The position numbers and the translations under genes are program-made. This document shows positions 24,055 to 36,130 of a stretch of DNA of 64,000 nucleotides, one piece after another. The DNA lies in contig JAREIK010002254.1 of NCBI GenBank assembly GCA_029783825.1, positions 352,169-416,168 on the forward strand. The letters are read 5' to 3'. The stretch comes from Sapria himalayana. Its lineage: Eukaryota > Streptophyta > Magnoliopsida > Malpighiales > Rafflesiaceae. Every line of letters begins with the position of its first letter. Positions within the stretch are counted from its first letter, which is position 1. A model generated the notes under the pieces. It did not search any database and was not told the origin of the DNA. It worked only from the letters and a program-made list of their open reading frames with translations.

Positions 24055-26675
24055 TAACTAAGAGCAGGTAGAAATGGACCTTGAATGCACAAGGAAGATT
24101 TACTTTAGGGAGTGCAAAAAACTTAGTGAGAAATAAAAAACACTCTCAAGAAATTTTTAAATGTGCATTAGAAAAGGAAATCCCGCAAAAGATAAACATC
24201 TTCATATGGAGACTCCTGTCTAATGTCATCCCACTGGATAATAATATTCAAATTAAAGGTATAATGGTAACATCTAGATGTGAATGCTGCTTCATGGCTA
24301 TAAAAAGCATCGATCATTTGTTTTCGATAGGAAAGATAGCCACAGAGATATGGAATAAGCTAGAAGCAGAAGAGAACATTGAGGAGAGTGAGACAAATGT
24401 CAAGACTAGATTAATAAACTAGAGGTATGAGCAGAAAAAGAATAAACTATCGAGATGGATTAGAACCCACATACCTCACATAGCACTATAGTGCCTATAA
24501 AAAGTTAGGAACATAAGTTGGTTTGAGAACATTCCAATGAATACAAAGAACATATTAGAGGAAATAAAAAGATAAAGTTTGTTTAATACAACCTGTAATT
24601 CGATAAGAGTCTCCGAAAAGGGCAGGGAGGAGAATGTTAAGAGGACATGGGGGCTTACAACAATTATAAAGAAATTGCCAGATTTAAAAATCTTTGCTTG
24701 GAGCATGCCACCCCAAGGCATACTAGCCCTTAAAATAGATGAGAGCTTCAAATGAGATATGGGAGTGGGAGGGGGAAGAGGAGCAATTAAAGATGAAGAA
24801 TGAAGGGTCATAAAAGCCTTTACTATGAGAGGGTTGACCTCCTCAGCCTTGCAGGCAGAGATCATTGCCTTGCATAAAGGGCTACAAATATGTAAAGAGA
24901 ATAGATTTCAAAATATACGAGTACAAGTAGACTAAAGTTTGTTGGTAGACCTTGCCATAAAGAAAATAGAAATACAGAGATTTGAAGGGGAAATTAAAAA
25001 ATCAAGAATTTATTAACAGAGTTGAATGGTAAAACAACAAACACATTTAGAGAGGCAAATACATTGGTAGACAAGCTAACTGAAACATGTGTTAGGAAAG
25101 GCTACCAAGAATTTGACAGGAGTAATATCCCAAATAAATTTAAAGGATTAGTTAGGTTAGATGGAATAGGATTTTCCAATATTAGAGTTCAAAAAAATAA
25201 ATAGCAATAAAATAGGAAGAGTAAGGGGGAAATGGGGAGGTAGAAAGATATATAATGCGAATTGCTATTATTATAGTGTAGGCATAAATTTTCGAGGAAA
25301 CTCAAAAGTCTCCCTAGTCCTGAGGGGAGGCTATGATGTTGTTTGCATTGTATTTATTATAAGATATTGCTAATGTTATGGCTAATTATTATAAGTTTTG
25401 GCTGTATGTGTTTAAGCACTTAGACATGGTAAGATGGGAAGAAAGTGCCCAAGCGAAGAGCAAGGCGTATATTCTTATAAAAGAAGGGAGGCACAATAGC
25501 GAAGTCAAGCAAGGCTATCAAATAAGCTGGGGCAAAGAACCAAAAGAAAGAAGATTTACATGGCCGAAAGAATAGAAAAATCAATCCCTATAGAAGTTGG
25601 AGCAGCAAGGACAAAAAGCATGGGAAAATGCAGCACGTTCTGTTGATGCTTCCTTTCTGCATTTTCTGTTCTCTAGTTTCAGGTGCGAAGGGGTAATGGG
25701 TAGAAAATAGGGTTTTAGTTGTATGGGCCTGTTTATTCTTATGTAGAAGAAGGTCAACAATAGGAACAGAGGGTGGGTAGGAGTAATATGGCTAATGAAG
25801 GATTGATGTACCTATTATATGCTATAATTGATGTTATGTGTAGATAGATGTTGTTTACTATTATGTGCAGATAACAAGTTGTCTCATAGGAGGAGGATAG
25901 AAGCAGGCAGATGCAAACTAAAGGAGGAGGAGGCTAGCTAGACAAATCAGAGAATAGAGTATAGAAAGGAAGGCTTTTAAGTTGGAGCAGAATATATGCA
26001 TAATGAGGGGAGGAAATGGGAAATGAGGAAATGGCTCGTGGATGTGATATATATATATATATGTTGGTTTTAATTTATAAAGTGCAGAGGCTAGCTGGAA
26101 AAGCATGCTAAGTCTTATTAGTGAGATAGTAAAGGATATAGAAGCAGATTTAGGCTTAAAGCTAAGGAATTAGAAGATTTTTGAAAGTATATAAGGCTTA
26201 AGGCAGAGGAGTGGAGCCTAAGAGAGGAATAGATTGAGTTGGAGGTTGGCAGGTTGTGAAAGAGAGCTGAATAAAGGTGACATAGATAGAGTAGAAAAAC
26301 ATAGGGATCTATTGGCAGTAAAAGTGCAAGTCAAAGGGTAGAGTAGATGGTGCAGAAGAGATGGAGGAAAATAGAGGTTCTCAAGGAAACTGGAAAGATA
26401 GCTACAGAAAAGAAGCTATATGAGGAAATGTACACTGAAAGTAAAAAAATAGTAGAACCTCTGCCATGCACAATAGAAGCTAGAGCTAAATTGGTTCAAT
26501 TTTGAGTTGGATAGTAGATACCATGTTCTTAGAGATAGTTGCAATGTTACCTTAAGAGTATTTTGAGCAGAGGGTAGAATTGAGGTTGTAAAAGGGTAAA
26601 GGATAGAAGGATATAAAATTGTAAAAATGGTATTCCTCCGCCAAAAGAGTGAGTTAATATTAATAAAATAAACCT
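24055..26675 (+). mobile_element. 5'-truncated plant LINE, C-terminal RT part to 3' end
   Basis: Starts in the C-terminal zinc-binding reverse transcriptase region. The open stretch 24081-24422 contains NIFIWRLLSNVIPLDNNIQ, SRCECC and SIDHLF, typical of the zf-RVT module. A decayed RNase H follows near 24750-25200: a GAIKDEE-like start, ALQAEIIALHKGLQICKENR, and FREANTLVDKLTE. A long 3' region follows, ending in ATTCCTCCGCCAAAAGAGTG, AATAAAATAAA and an A-rich tail that passes into the array at 26676. Extra stops break the frames. Truncation at the 5' side is usual for LINE insertion. It sits inside the CACTA subterminal region, so it is younger than that element. Confidence 0.85.
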
Positions 26676-27563
26676 TAAAAAAAGAATAAGAATGATATGA
26701 TGAAAATGAAGAATGAAAAGAAAAAAAAAAGAATAGAAAAATAAGAAAAATAAGTTGAATAAATAAAATAAGAAGAATAAAAAGAATATGAAGAATAAAA
26801 AGAATATGAAGAATAAAAAGAATAAAAATAAAAAAAATAAGTAGAATAAGAAGAATAAAAATAATAAGAATAATAAGAATAATAAGAATAATAAGAATAA
26901 GAAGAATAAAAAAAAATAAGAAGTATAAGAAGAATAAGAAAAAAAAGTAGAATAAAATAATTAATAAAAAAAAGAAGAATAAGAAAAAAATAATGCTAAA
27001 GAAGTATAAGATGAATAAAAAGAATAAAAAGAATATAATGATAAAGAAGTATAAAATGAATAAGAAGAATAAGAAGAATAAGAAAAATAAGTAGAATAAG
27101 AAGACAGAAGAATAAAAAAGTATATGAAGAATTAGAAGAATTAAAAGAATAGGAAGTATAAGAGAATTAGAAGAATAAGAAAATTACGAATAATAAGAAG
27201 ACTAAAAAGAATACAAATAATTAGAATAGTAAGAAGAATAAATAGAATAAGAAGAATAAGAATAAAAAAAAGAATAAGAAGACTAAGAAGAATAAAAAGA
27301 ATAAAAAGAATAAAAAGAATAAAAAGAATAAGAAGAATAAAAAAAATAAAAAGAATAAGAAGAATAAAAAAAATAAAAAGAATAAAAATAATAAAAATAA
27401 TATGAAGAATAAGAAAGAATAAAAAAATAAGAAAAATAAACAAAATAAGAAGTATTAAAAGAATAAGAAGAATTAGAAGAATAAGAAGAATATAAAGGAT
27501 AAGAAGAATAAGAAGAATATAAAGGATAAGAGAATAAGAAAGAAGAATAAGAAGAATAAGAAG
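26676..27563 (+). repeat. AAGAAT-type array 1, tail of the upstream LINE
   Basis: About 0.9 kb made of AAGAAT, AAAAAGAAT and AATAAGAAG words, almost free of C on this strand. It begins directly at the A-rich 3' end of the LINE and stops where the next LINE begins. The minus-strand open frames 27141-27443 and 27283-27579 are simple-repeat translations rich in Ile, Leu, Phe, Ser and Tyr, not genes. Confidence 0.9.
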
Positions 27564-27730
27564 CTTCTTCTGCTTTCAAAAATGCTATAAACTTCTAGAG
27601 AGAGAAAATATCAATTTTAGAGAAAGAAATCCCCATTACTGCTCAAAACAACCAATTCTCAAGCTCCATGGTTATCCTATGCGCATACTAAAATGGTAAA
27701 AAAACTTCAGCCCCCTCGAAGAGGACCCAA

Positions 27731-28057
27731 TTGCCCCCAGTTTGGTTCTCTTTCCCTAATCTTCTATTATATCTTTATAACAAGTACTCTCTACATGCTA
27801 TTGTCTCGTGCTTGGGCAAATCTAAGTTACGGGATGAGGTGACTGCAACCATTACTCGGCCAATCAATGCTCGGGTATGTATTGAATTTAACTTATTTAC
27901 ATATCTACCATCTACGTTATGGATAGGTAATGAGGATGTAGGGCAGAAGGATGTGTTTTGGCAACCCATCCTGCCCGAGAATGTGCCACCTTATTGCTCC
28001 AGTTGCAGAAGGATTAGGCATGATATGGGGAAGCACAAAATAGGACAAGGTGAGTAG
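27731..28057 (+). pseudogene. LINE ORF1 (gag-like, DUF4283 and zinc knuckle) fragment
   Basis: A 108-codon open stretch. It contains LGKSKLRDEVTATITRPINA and RVCIEFNLFTYLPSTLWIG, then FWQPILPENVPPYCSSC, the typical end of the plant LINE or retro-gag DUF4283 domain. The zinc knuckle reads C-x2-C-x4-H-x4 with the final cysteine replaced (YCSSCRRIRHDMGKHK), so metal binding would be impaired. ORF1 proteins bind LINE RNA. The acidic and basic tail typical of ORF1 continues in broken frames to about 28490. Confidence 0.8.
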
Positions 28058-28829
28058 AGAAGGGAGAAGGGGCAAGAAGATAGAGGGAGGGAAGGGGGAA
28101 AGAAATGGGATAGGAGGGATAACAAAGGGGCCCCGGGGGGCAGTCCAAGAGGCATAAGGGTTGAGGAAAGGGAAAGTCTAGAGGAGGGACTAGAGAAGGA
28201 GGTAATGGTGAGTAGGGAGGAGGGGGTAGAGGCAGGGGTATTCGATAAAAAAAACAGAGGAAAAGAATAGTCTAGGGATAGAAGAGGATTGGGCAGTAGA
28301 GGAAAATAAGGGGGAATGGGTGGAGGTGAAAGGTAAGAAGAAGTGAGATAAGAGAAATAAATCTAGGAGGATTTTAAATGAGCATGAAGAGGACTACAGC
28401 TGGATTGACGAAGATCTGGATTTTCTAGAAGACGACTCAGATATATTCAACTATCCTCTTCTGGATAAGGATAAATCACATGAGGGGGATCCAAGTTAGG
28501 TAATGGATGACTTAAAGTTATATGAGGAGGACATGATAAATTCACCAAAAATGAGACTATTGAAGTCATAAAACAAATGACACTACAACTATGGTAGCTC
28601 CCAAGATATAAGGAGCTTTCACAATTTACTACTAGTGCATTGAAGTAGCTAATAAATAGGAAGAAATACTTAAACAAGACATAAGGGGAGCGGCAAACAA
28701 CCCCTCAGTGAACAAGTTAAAAATTTAATACAAACTTATAAAATCTCCTTAATAGTAATTGTGGAACCAATGTTAGAAAAGGATAGATCGGCAAATATAG
28801 TAAACTTTTAGGATTTAAGAATGAGTTTG

Positions 28830-29340
28830 CGAACTTAAATAGTAAACTCTGGATTATGTAGAATAATAAACATGGCATAAAAATTTTAAAGGATACGGAG
28901 CAGGTAGTTCACTTAAAAATAAATAAAAAACTAGAAGAGATAATATCGGTAGTTTATGCCAAAATGCTAAGAAAAATAGATTAGAATTATGGAAAGAAAT
29001 GGAAGACATAGCACTAAAAGACACTCCATGTATCATTGGAAGAGATTTTAATGTGATTTGAAGTGCCCTGGAAAAAAAAGAGGCAGACCCCTAGATCCGT
29101 TGGCTATGAATCAATTCAATGACATTTTAGCCAGGATTAATCGGCTTGAGGTAGATTACATAGAATTGAGCTATACCTGGTGTAATAACTAGCAAAAGAG
29201 GGGAGTGATATGGGCAAGGCTAGATAGGCTAGTGTATAATGTTAAGTGGCTTCTCTCACATGGGACCACAGGGCTAAGACACTGGAACATAACTTGTTCA
29301 GACCATAGCCCACTACATTAACCCTACATAAAAATCAAAA
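28830..29340 (+). pseudogene. LINE endonuclease domain (EEP family), broken
   Basis: In shifting frames the region shows VVYAK, ELWKEMEDIA, then PCIIGRDFNVI (usually GGDFN) near 29025-29058, SYTWCNN near 29170, IWARLDRLV near 29210 and SDHSPL near 29298. These are the ordered motifs of the apurinic-like endonuclease that nicks target DNA for LINE insertion. Stops separate several blocks, so it is not functional. Confidence 0.75.
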
Positions 29341-30019
29341 GATTACTAGTAGCTTTAAATTTTAGAATATGTGGATATAGTATAAAGACTTTGATAACAT
29401 AGTGAGGGATTAGTGGGAAGAGCCAGTCTCAGGAAGACCAATCCAGATTCTAACAGCTAATATGTGCAGGTTAAAGAACAGCTTACTAACATGAAATAGA
29501 AAAGATGTTGGGCTTTTGAAAAATTAAATTAAGGAGGAAGAAGATATGGAGAAACTAGAACCAGAATATGAAATCAACCAAAATGAAGAGACTGGGCAAA
29601 ACTTATGCAAAGCTAAGGGAGACCTGAGACTGAGTTTGCACATGGAGGAAGTTTTGGAAATAGCGAGCAAAAATAATATGGCTCACAGAAGGTGATAAAA
29701 ACACAAAACTTTTATATAACATAAGTGTAATAAAATATCAAAAAAAAAACAAGATTAAAGGTATAAGGAATGGCGAGGGAACATGGATGGAAAGTGAATA
29801 AGAAATAGGCACCCTCTTTGAAGCTTTTTTCAAGAGCCATCTATGTGAGCATTTTCTACATAGAGTACATTAATGAAGGAACTTAACATTATTATCACAA
29901 ATGAGGAAAATCAAAGGATGGTGAACATTCTAGAGGAAGAAAAATTAAAATGTTGTTTTTAGTTTAGATAAAGAAGCACGGTAGGGTTGGATGGCTGGAA
30001 TAATTTTTTTTCTAGACAT

Positions 30020-31200
30020 GCTAGTATATCATTAAAAATGATCTGGTACTCGCAATTTCATGCATTTTTGCAGGTGCTGATATACCAAAATCATGGGTAA
30101 ACTCATTTTTTTGAGCTAATTCCAAAAAATAAGTCTCCATAGAAATGTGAAGATTTTAGACCAATTAGCTTATCTAATGTAATTTACAAGATTCTGGCCA
30201 AAATTCTTCAAATTAGATTAAGCATCTTGTTACCATGAATAATATCTCAAGAACAATTGAGTTTTTTCAAAAATAGGTTAATGGTAGAAAACATTAATTT
30301 AGCTTTTGAAATGATAAGAGAAATAGCAGTTAAAACTAGAGAACATAATCTGGTGGCCAAATTGGATTTAATTAAGGCTTTTGATAGAGTGTAGTGGGAT
30401 ACTCTCTATGTTTCCATGAGAAGACTAGACTTCTCAGAATTATGCATTGATTTAATATATAGATGCTTCTCTAGCGCATGGGTAAAAATTATTGTGAATG
30501 GGAAAAAAGGAGAGGAGCTTAAGCCAAGAAAAGGTTTAAGACAACTAGAACCCTTTGTCTCCACTATTATTCGATAAATATCTCGAGTTGCTGATTCGAA
30601 ATCTTAATAGGAGAATGTCGGAAGGTAAAATAATATATTTCAGGCATCCAAAAAATGCCCATTGAATAGGCTGCTTAACTTATGCGGATGATTTGATAAT
30701 TTTTACAAATATCAGTAGTAGCTCGATAGTTAATTTAATGGATCTATTGTAGTAGACATTTGAAATGGAAACTGGGCAAACGATGAATAAAATTAAGTGT
30801 CAGTTCATGTTAGCTTCGAAAACTTCAGTTTAAGTGGCTCAAAAGGTTAAAAATATCACTAGTTTCATGCAGAACATGGGAGCTTTAAAATACATGGGCT
30901 ACCCCATATATGAGGGTAGAGTAAGAGAAGAATACCTAAGTTTTCGTCTAGATAAAATGAGAAGAATAATGGTAGGAAGGAAAGAGGACTTACTAAGCTT
31001 TGGAGGAAGGATAACTCTAATCTCTCACATGCTTCAAAGCACCTTGGTTCACTATCTGTTTATCATTCATCCCCCAAAAATATTTATAAAAATATTAGAA
31101 ACAAAAATGGCTAATTTTCTATGGGGCAATAAAGAGGGTAGAAGAAAGCTTCACTGGAAAAGTTTGAATGATATATGTCACTCAAAAGATGAAGTAGTTT
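30020..31200 (+). pseudogene. LINE reverse transcriptase domain, broken
   Basis: Ordered motifs are PISLSNVIYKILAKIL (about 30160), NLAFEMIREI (about 30295), AKLDLIKAFDRV (about 30357) and the catalytic YADDLIIFTN (YADD at 30681-30692). An open stretch at 30834-31202 follows, with YMGYPIYEG and GGRITLISHMLQS, the usual downstream RT and thumb motifs. Frame changes and stops occur between blocks, for example just after KAFDRV. The aspartate pair survives but the protein cannot be made whole. Confidence 0.85.
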
Positions 31201-31399
31201 AGGCATAATGAGTTTTAAGGACATTGTTAAGGCATGGGATTGTAAAGGATGGTGGAGGTTAAAAAAAATCAAAGCTTATGGGCAAAATTTATGAGAGCTA
31301 AATATGGATGGGATAATTTCATTGAAAAAAGAAACAAATCGAGGAATTGGAAATTTCTGATAAAATTGAATGAAGTAGTGGAATCATATTCGAGTTTGC

Positions 31400-32547
31400 A
31401 AATGAACAGTTAGAAATGAACACTCACACCACAAGGAAACTTCACAATAAAATCGGTGAAGGAACTGATAAGAAAAAAAAAATCTCCACAACCTATTATT
31501 TGGGTCTGGAAAAGTGACATCCCACAAAAAATGAGATTGCTAACATGGAAAGTACTCTAAAATGCTATACCGGTGGACTTCAATGTACAAAAAAAAGTAA
31601 TAAGGCTGGTATCTTGATGCGAATGCTGCTTGGTGGCAGTCGAATCTACAGAGCATTTATTCTCGACAGAAAAAATACAGCAAAAGTATGGAAGGAGTTA
31701 GAAAGGTCCATGCAGATCAGTGTCAAAAAATTGGGCTTAGTGGATAGAATAAAAAGTTAGTGAAAAGCATACTTTAAAAGAAAAACCCACAAATGGCTTA
31801 TCCAAAATCTACCACATGTTATCATCTTATGCTTATGGAAAGCAAGAAATATGAACAGATTCGATGGAATACATATGAATGCAATAGATATATTAAAAGA
31901 TATTAGGAGAGCAATTGGGAATATCTCAGCCACAAAGCCTGTTAGAGTAGAAAATCTAGAAGTGGAATGAGACATTAAAAATACATAGGGACTTCATTAT
32001 ATAGTAAGAAATCACAAGGCATAAAGATTACAAGATTGAATAAGCCTCCAGTAGGAAAGCTAGCTTTAAATACGGACATAAGTTTTAGTAGGGACATGGG
32101 GGCTGTAGGAGGGAGAGGATAATAAGGAATTCACATGGTAGAATTTTGAAAGCTTTCACTATGTCTCTTAATGCTTTATCGGCTCTACACTCAGAAATCT
32201 GTGCACTAAAAAAAGGATTACTGATTTGTAAAGAGACTAGATTAAAAAGCTCACAAGTTCAAGTAATTCTTCCTTACTCATGGATAGCCACTAGAAGAAT
32301 AGTGCTATGGAGGCATGAAGAGGAGATCGAACTTATAATAAACATTATGGAAGAACTAAATGCGAGCATATCACACATATACAGGAAGGCAAATGCTCTC
32401 GCCAACATTCTAGCCAGGTTAGGATTACTTAAAGGGGTAAATGAGTTTGAGGAAGAAAATAAGCCAGGTAGACTAAAAGGATTAGCTATATTGGATAGGT
32501 TTGGAACCCCATACCTAGGAATTGAAAGAGGGAGGAAAGGAGAGTAA
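31400..32547 (+). pseudogene. LINE zf-RVT and RNase H region, broken
   Basis: The zf-RVT part (31430-31760) shows a RLLTWKVL-like block, CECCLVAVEST and EHLFSTE across two frames. The RNase H part is largely open at 32146-32547: a LHSEICALKKGLLICKETRL block, then SISHIYRKANALANILARLG. A usual aspartate position after VQV is replaced. It is homologous to, and longer than, the corresponding part of the LINE at 24-25 kb. Confidence 0.75.
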
Positions 32548-33774
32548 GTGGTAAGTGGATCTTTTGGTTATGGTGGACTGATACAGATTGCAGAGGCTTT
32601 TTGTGTTTTGTTTTGTGAATTAATGTTGTGGAAACTAATAGGTAAAGGTCATATTACTGTTCCAAAAGGAATCTTGTGTTCTCTTTTGTAGTTTTATGTG
32701 AAGGGATTGGAGGAGGGGCAGAAACTACTCTACCACAGATTTAGATGTAATAAGGGTGGGAAAGGGTTATGAAAATGTTACATAAAAGGAATAGGGTTGT
32801 AGGGAGAACAATACCATATGTTTGTTGCATGGTTTGTTTGTTGTTTTGCAAGTTATTGAACAATATAAATGCAGCTTTAAAATGGAGAAGGATATCAACA
32901 TAGAAAGATATCACAAAAAAAATTTACACTCACCCTGGTCCTGAGGGGTGATTAGGCTGGTTATGGATGGCAATTTTTCTATTTGTACTTGCTGTGGTTT
33001 TGCTGTCTTATTGGTTATGTACCGGTCAACTAAGGCAGAAGATAATGTGGTAAGAAGCTTGATGATGCTTAAAAGTCAATAACAGAAGGATATCCTATGG
33101 CTGAATAGGTGAAGCCTAGTCTGTTAAGTTGACTGTAATGGTAACACAGTCAATTTTTGTGATGATTAAGGAATGTATAGTGTAAGAGTATGAATTTTAG
33201 TAACTGTTAAGGTGTCTGTAATGAAGGATATTTTAGAGTTGGCAAATAGTTACTGGCTGAAAGTCAGTTTCTGCCGTGCAATCTATGCTGACTGTAAAGG
33301 TAACACGGTCAGTTTCACTCAAGAGGCTATACTATTGTTTAGTACAGTGTATGTAAGTGGCTTTGATGGGTCAATATATGTAGTTAGGGTTGAAGAGTGA
33401 CAAGTGGAGCCTTGGAACAAAGCATTGTAGAAGGAGAAATGTGGTAAGCAATCAGGAATATGAGCAACAAGGAGCTATGAAGACAACTACAAACAGATAA
33501 TTAGAGATTGAAAAGTAGCAACTGGCTAAAAAGATTTTCACAAGCAGGCATGCATAAATAGAATAAGGGATAGCAGAAGGGCCAGATTCAAAAACAATTG
33601 TGGATCACAAGTCCATCATATAGAGAGCTAAATAATGAAGGAAAATTTAGAGTTGCTTGATATCTATATTATGTATTGTAATTCTTTTTTTAAAAAGGGG
33701 TGTAAGAGGGTAAATGTTAGTATTTAGTTTGTAAACAGTGGTATTACTCTGCCCGAAAGAGAGGGCTATTATAA

Positions 33775-34159
33775 TAATAAAACAAATTAAAAAAAATAAG
33801 AATGAGAAAAATAAAAAAAATAAGAATAAGAATAAGAAGAATAAGAATAATAAAAAGAATAAGAAAAATAAGAATAATAAGAATAATAAGAAGAATATGA
33901 ATATGAATAATAATAAGAATTAGAATAATAAAATAATAAGAAGTAAAATAAGAATACGAAGAATAAGAATAATACAAAGAATAAGAATAATACAAAGAAT
34001 AAGAAAAATAAAAAGAATAAGAAGAATAAATATAATAAAAAAAATAAGATGAATAAGAAGAATAAAATATTAAGAAGAATAAGAATAAAAAAATACTAAA
34101 AACAAAGAGAATAATAAGAACAGTATATTGAATATGTTGAATAAAAAGAATAAGAATAA

Positions 34160-34190
<31 letters not shown>

Positions 34191-35420
34191 CAGAAGAATA
34201 ACTAGAATATGTTGAATAAGAAGAATAAGAATTAGAAGAATAAAAAAATATGAAGAATAAAAAGAAAAAGAAGAATAAAAACAAGAAGAAGACTAAAAAT
34301 AATATGAAGAATAAGAAGAATAAGTATAATATGTTGAATAAGAAGAATAATAAGAATAAAAATAAAAAGATTAAGAAGAATAACAAGAATAAGAAGAAAA
34401 AGAAGAATAGGAAGAATAGGAAGAATAGGAATAATAAGAAGAATAAGAAGAATAATAAGAATAAGAAGAATAAGAAGAATAAAAAGAATAAGAAGAATAA
34501 GAAAAAAAAAAGAATAACAAGAAGAATAAGAATAATAAGAATAATAAGAATAATAAGAATAATTAGAAGAGGGTGATGAATAATAAAAATAATAAGAATA
34601 AAAAAGAATATAAGAATAAGAAGAATAAAAAAAATAATGAAGAATAAGAAGAATAAGAAGAATGTGAAGAATAAGAAGAATATGAAGAATAAGAAGAATA
34701 TGAAGAATAAGAAGAATATGAAGAATAAGAAGAATATGAAGAATAAGAAGAATATGAAGAATAAGAAGAATATGAAGAATAAGAAGAATATGAAGAATAA
34801 GAAGAATTTGAAGAATAAGAAGAATATGAAAAATATGAAGAATAAGAAGAATATGAAGAATAAGAAGAATATGAAGAATATGAAAAATAAGAAGAATATG
34901 AAGAATATGAAGAATATGAAGAATATGAAGAATATGAAGAATAAGAAGAATAAGAAGAATAAGAAGAATAAGAAGAATAAGAAGAATAAGAAGAATAAGA
35001 AGAATAAGAAGAATAAGAAGAAAATAGAAGAAAAAAAAGAACATGAATAATAAGAAGAATAAGTTGAATAAGATGAAATAAAAGAATAAAAAAGAATAAA
35101 AAAATAAGAAGAATAAGTAAAATAAGAAGAATAATAAGAATAATAAAAATAAGAAGAATAATAAGAATAAAAAGAATAAGAAGAATAACAAAAATAAAAA
35201 GAATAATAAGAAAAGAATACTTAAAAAAATTAGAAGAATAAAAAGACTAAGAAGAAAAAGAAGAAAAAGAAGAAGAATAATAATAATGATAATAATAATA
35301 ATAAGAATAAAAAGAATAAGATAAATGTGAAGAATAAGAAGAATAAATAAGAATAAGAGGTGTAGGAAGAATAATATGAAGAATAAAAAGAATAAGAAGA
35401 AGAATAATAATAATAATAAA
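33775..35420 (+). repeat. AAGAAT-type array 2, tail of the second LINE, with 18 bp higher-order unit
   Basis: Starts at the A-rich end of the LINE and runs 1.6 kb to the CACTA tip at 35421. At about 34640-34940 it becomes a regular 18 bp unit, AAGAATATG plus AAGAATAAG, which reads as repeated MKNKKN on the plus strand and HILLIL on the minus strand. The long open frames 34232-35191 (minus) and 34637-35050 (plus) are artefacts of this repeat. Confidence 0.9.
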
Positions 35421-36130
35421 TACTACACGAAAATATCGAGTTAGCTAGAGAAATTTAGCTGGGGATCAATCCCTAGCTAAATAGCGAGGAATTAGCTACA
35501 AAATAGCATGGAATTTTTGAATTTATAATTAAATAAAAATTTGTGACGAATTAGTGATGGAATTTTCCTATTGAAAATTTTCCTTCACTCTTTTTTCATA
35601 AATGTCCACACAAAAAAAGGCACAAAAATAGCGATAAAATTTTTCTAGCTAATTATATATGAGATATAGCAGCAGATTTAGCGATGGAATTTCACAAGCT
35701 AATTACACCCGAAATATAGCAACGGATTAAGAGATAGAATTTACCTAGATAATTACACTGAGAATATAGCGATAGATTTAGCGACGTAATTTTCCTGGCT
35801 AATTAAACCTAGAATATAGCGATAGATTTAGCGATGTAATTTCCCTAGCTAGTTACACCCGGAATATAATGACGGATTTACGACGGAATTTCCCTAGCTA
35901 GTTACACCCGGAATATAATGACGGATTTACGACGGAATTTCCCTAGCTAATTACACCTGGAATATAATGATGAAATTAGCGACAGAATTTCCCTAGCTAA
36001 TCTGATCCAGAAATAATACGTCACTAATTTTTCATAGATTCCACAAAATTAAAAACTAGTAAAATAATGATGGATTTAGCGATGAAACTTTTCTAGCTAA
36101 TTAGATTAAGACAAATTTCGTCCCTTAATA
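35421..36130 (+). repeat. Left CACTA tip and subterminal repeat region
   Basis: After the tip comes the interrupted palindrome TTTAGCTGGGGAT, CA, ATCCCTAGCTAAA (35454-35481). About nine degenerate units of roughly 50-60 bp follow, built from GATTTAGCGACGGAATTT, CCCTAGCTAATTACACC and GGAATATA. Two of them (35843-35891 and 35892-35940) are identical 49 bp copies. Such arrays are the usual binding region for CACTA transposase. Confidence 0.8.

Larger units (their letters stand above)
27564..33774 (+). mobile_element. Nearly full-length, inactivated plant LINE (L1-type)
   Basis: Modules occur in canonical order on the plus strand: 5' leader (27564-27730), ORF1 with a CCHC knuckle, AP-like endonuclease, reverse transcriptase, zf-RVT, RNase H, and a 3' region ending TCTGCCCGAAAGAGAGGGC then AATAATAAAAC and A-rich sequence. 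The 6.2 kb length fits plant L1 elements. In-frame stops and frameshifts affect every module, so it cannot move by itself. It begins exactly at the end of array 1, so it inserted in or at the tail of the earlier LINE, in the same orientation. Confidence 0.88.

Noticed and set aside
34640..34940. Regularly spaced repeats considered as a CRISPR-like array
   Set aside because: Units are contiguous with no unique spacers, and the setting is a eukaryotic nuclear microsatellite.
34232..35191. 319-residue minus-strand frame of repeated HILLIL, like a membrane protein, and its plus-strand MKNKKN partner
   Set aside because: Both come from the 18 bp AAGAATATGAAGAATAAG unit. The hydrophobic pattern follows from the repeat, and no non-repeat coding sequence surrounds it.
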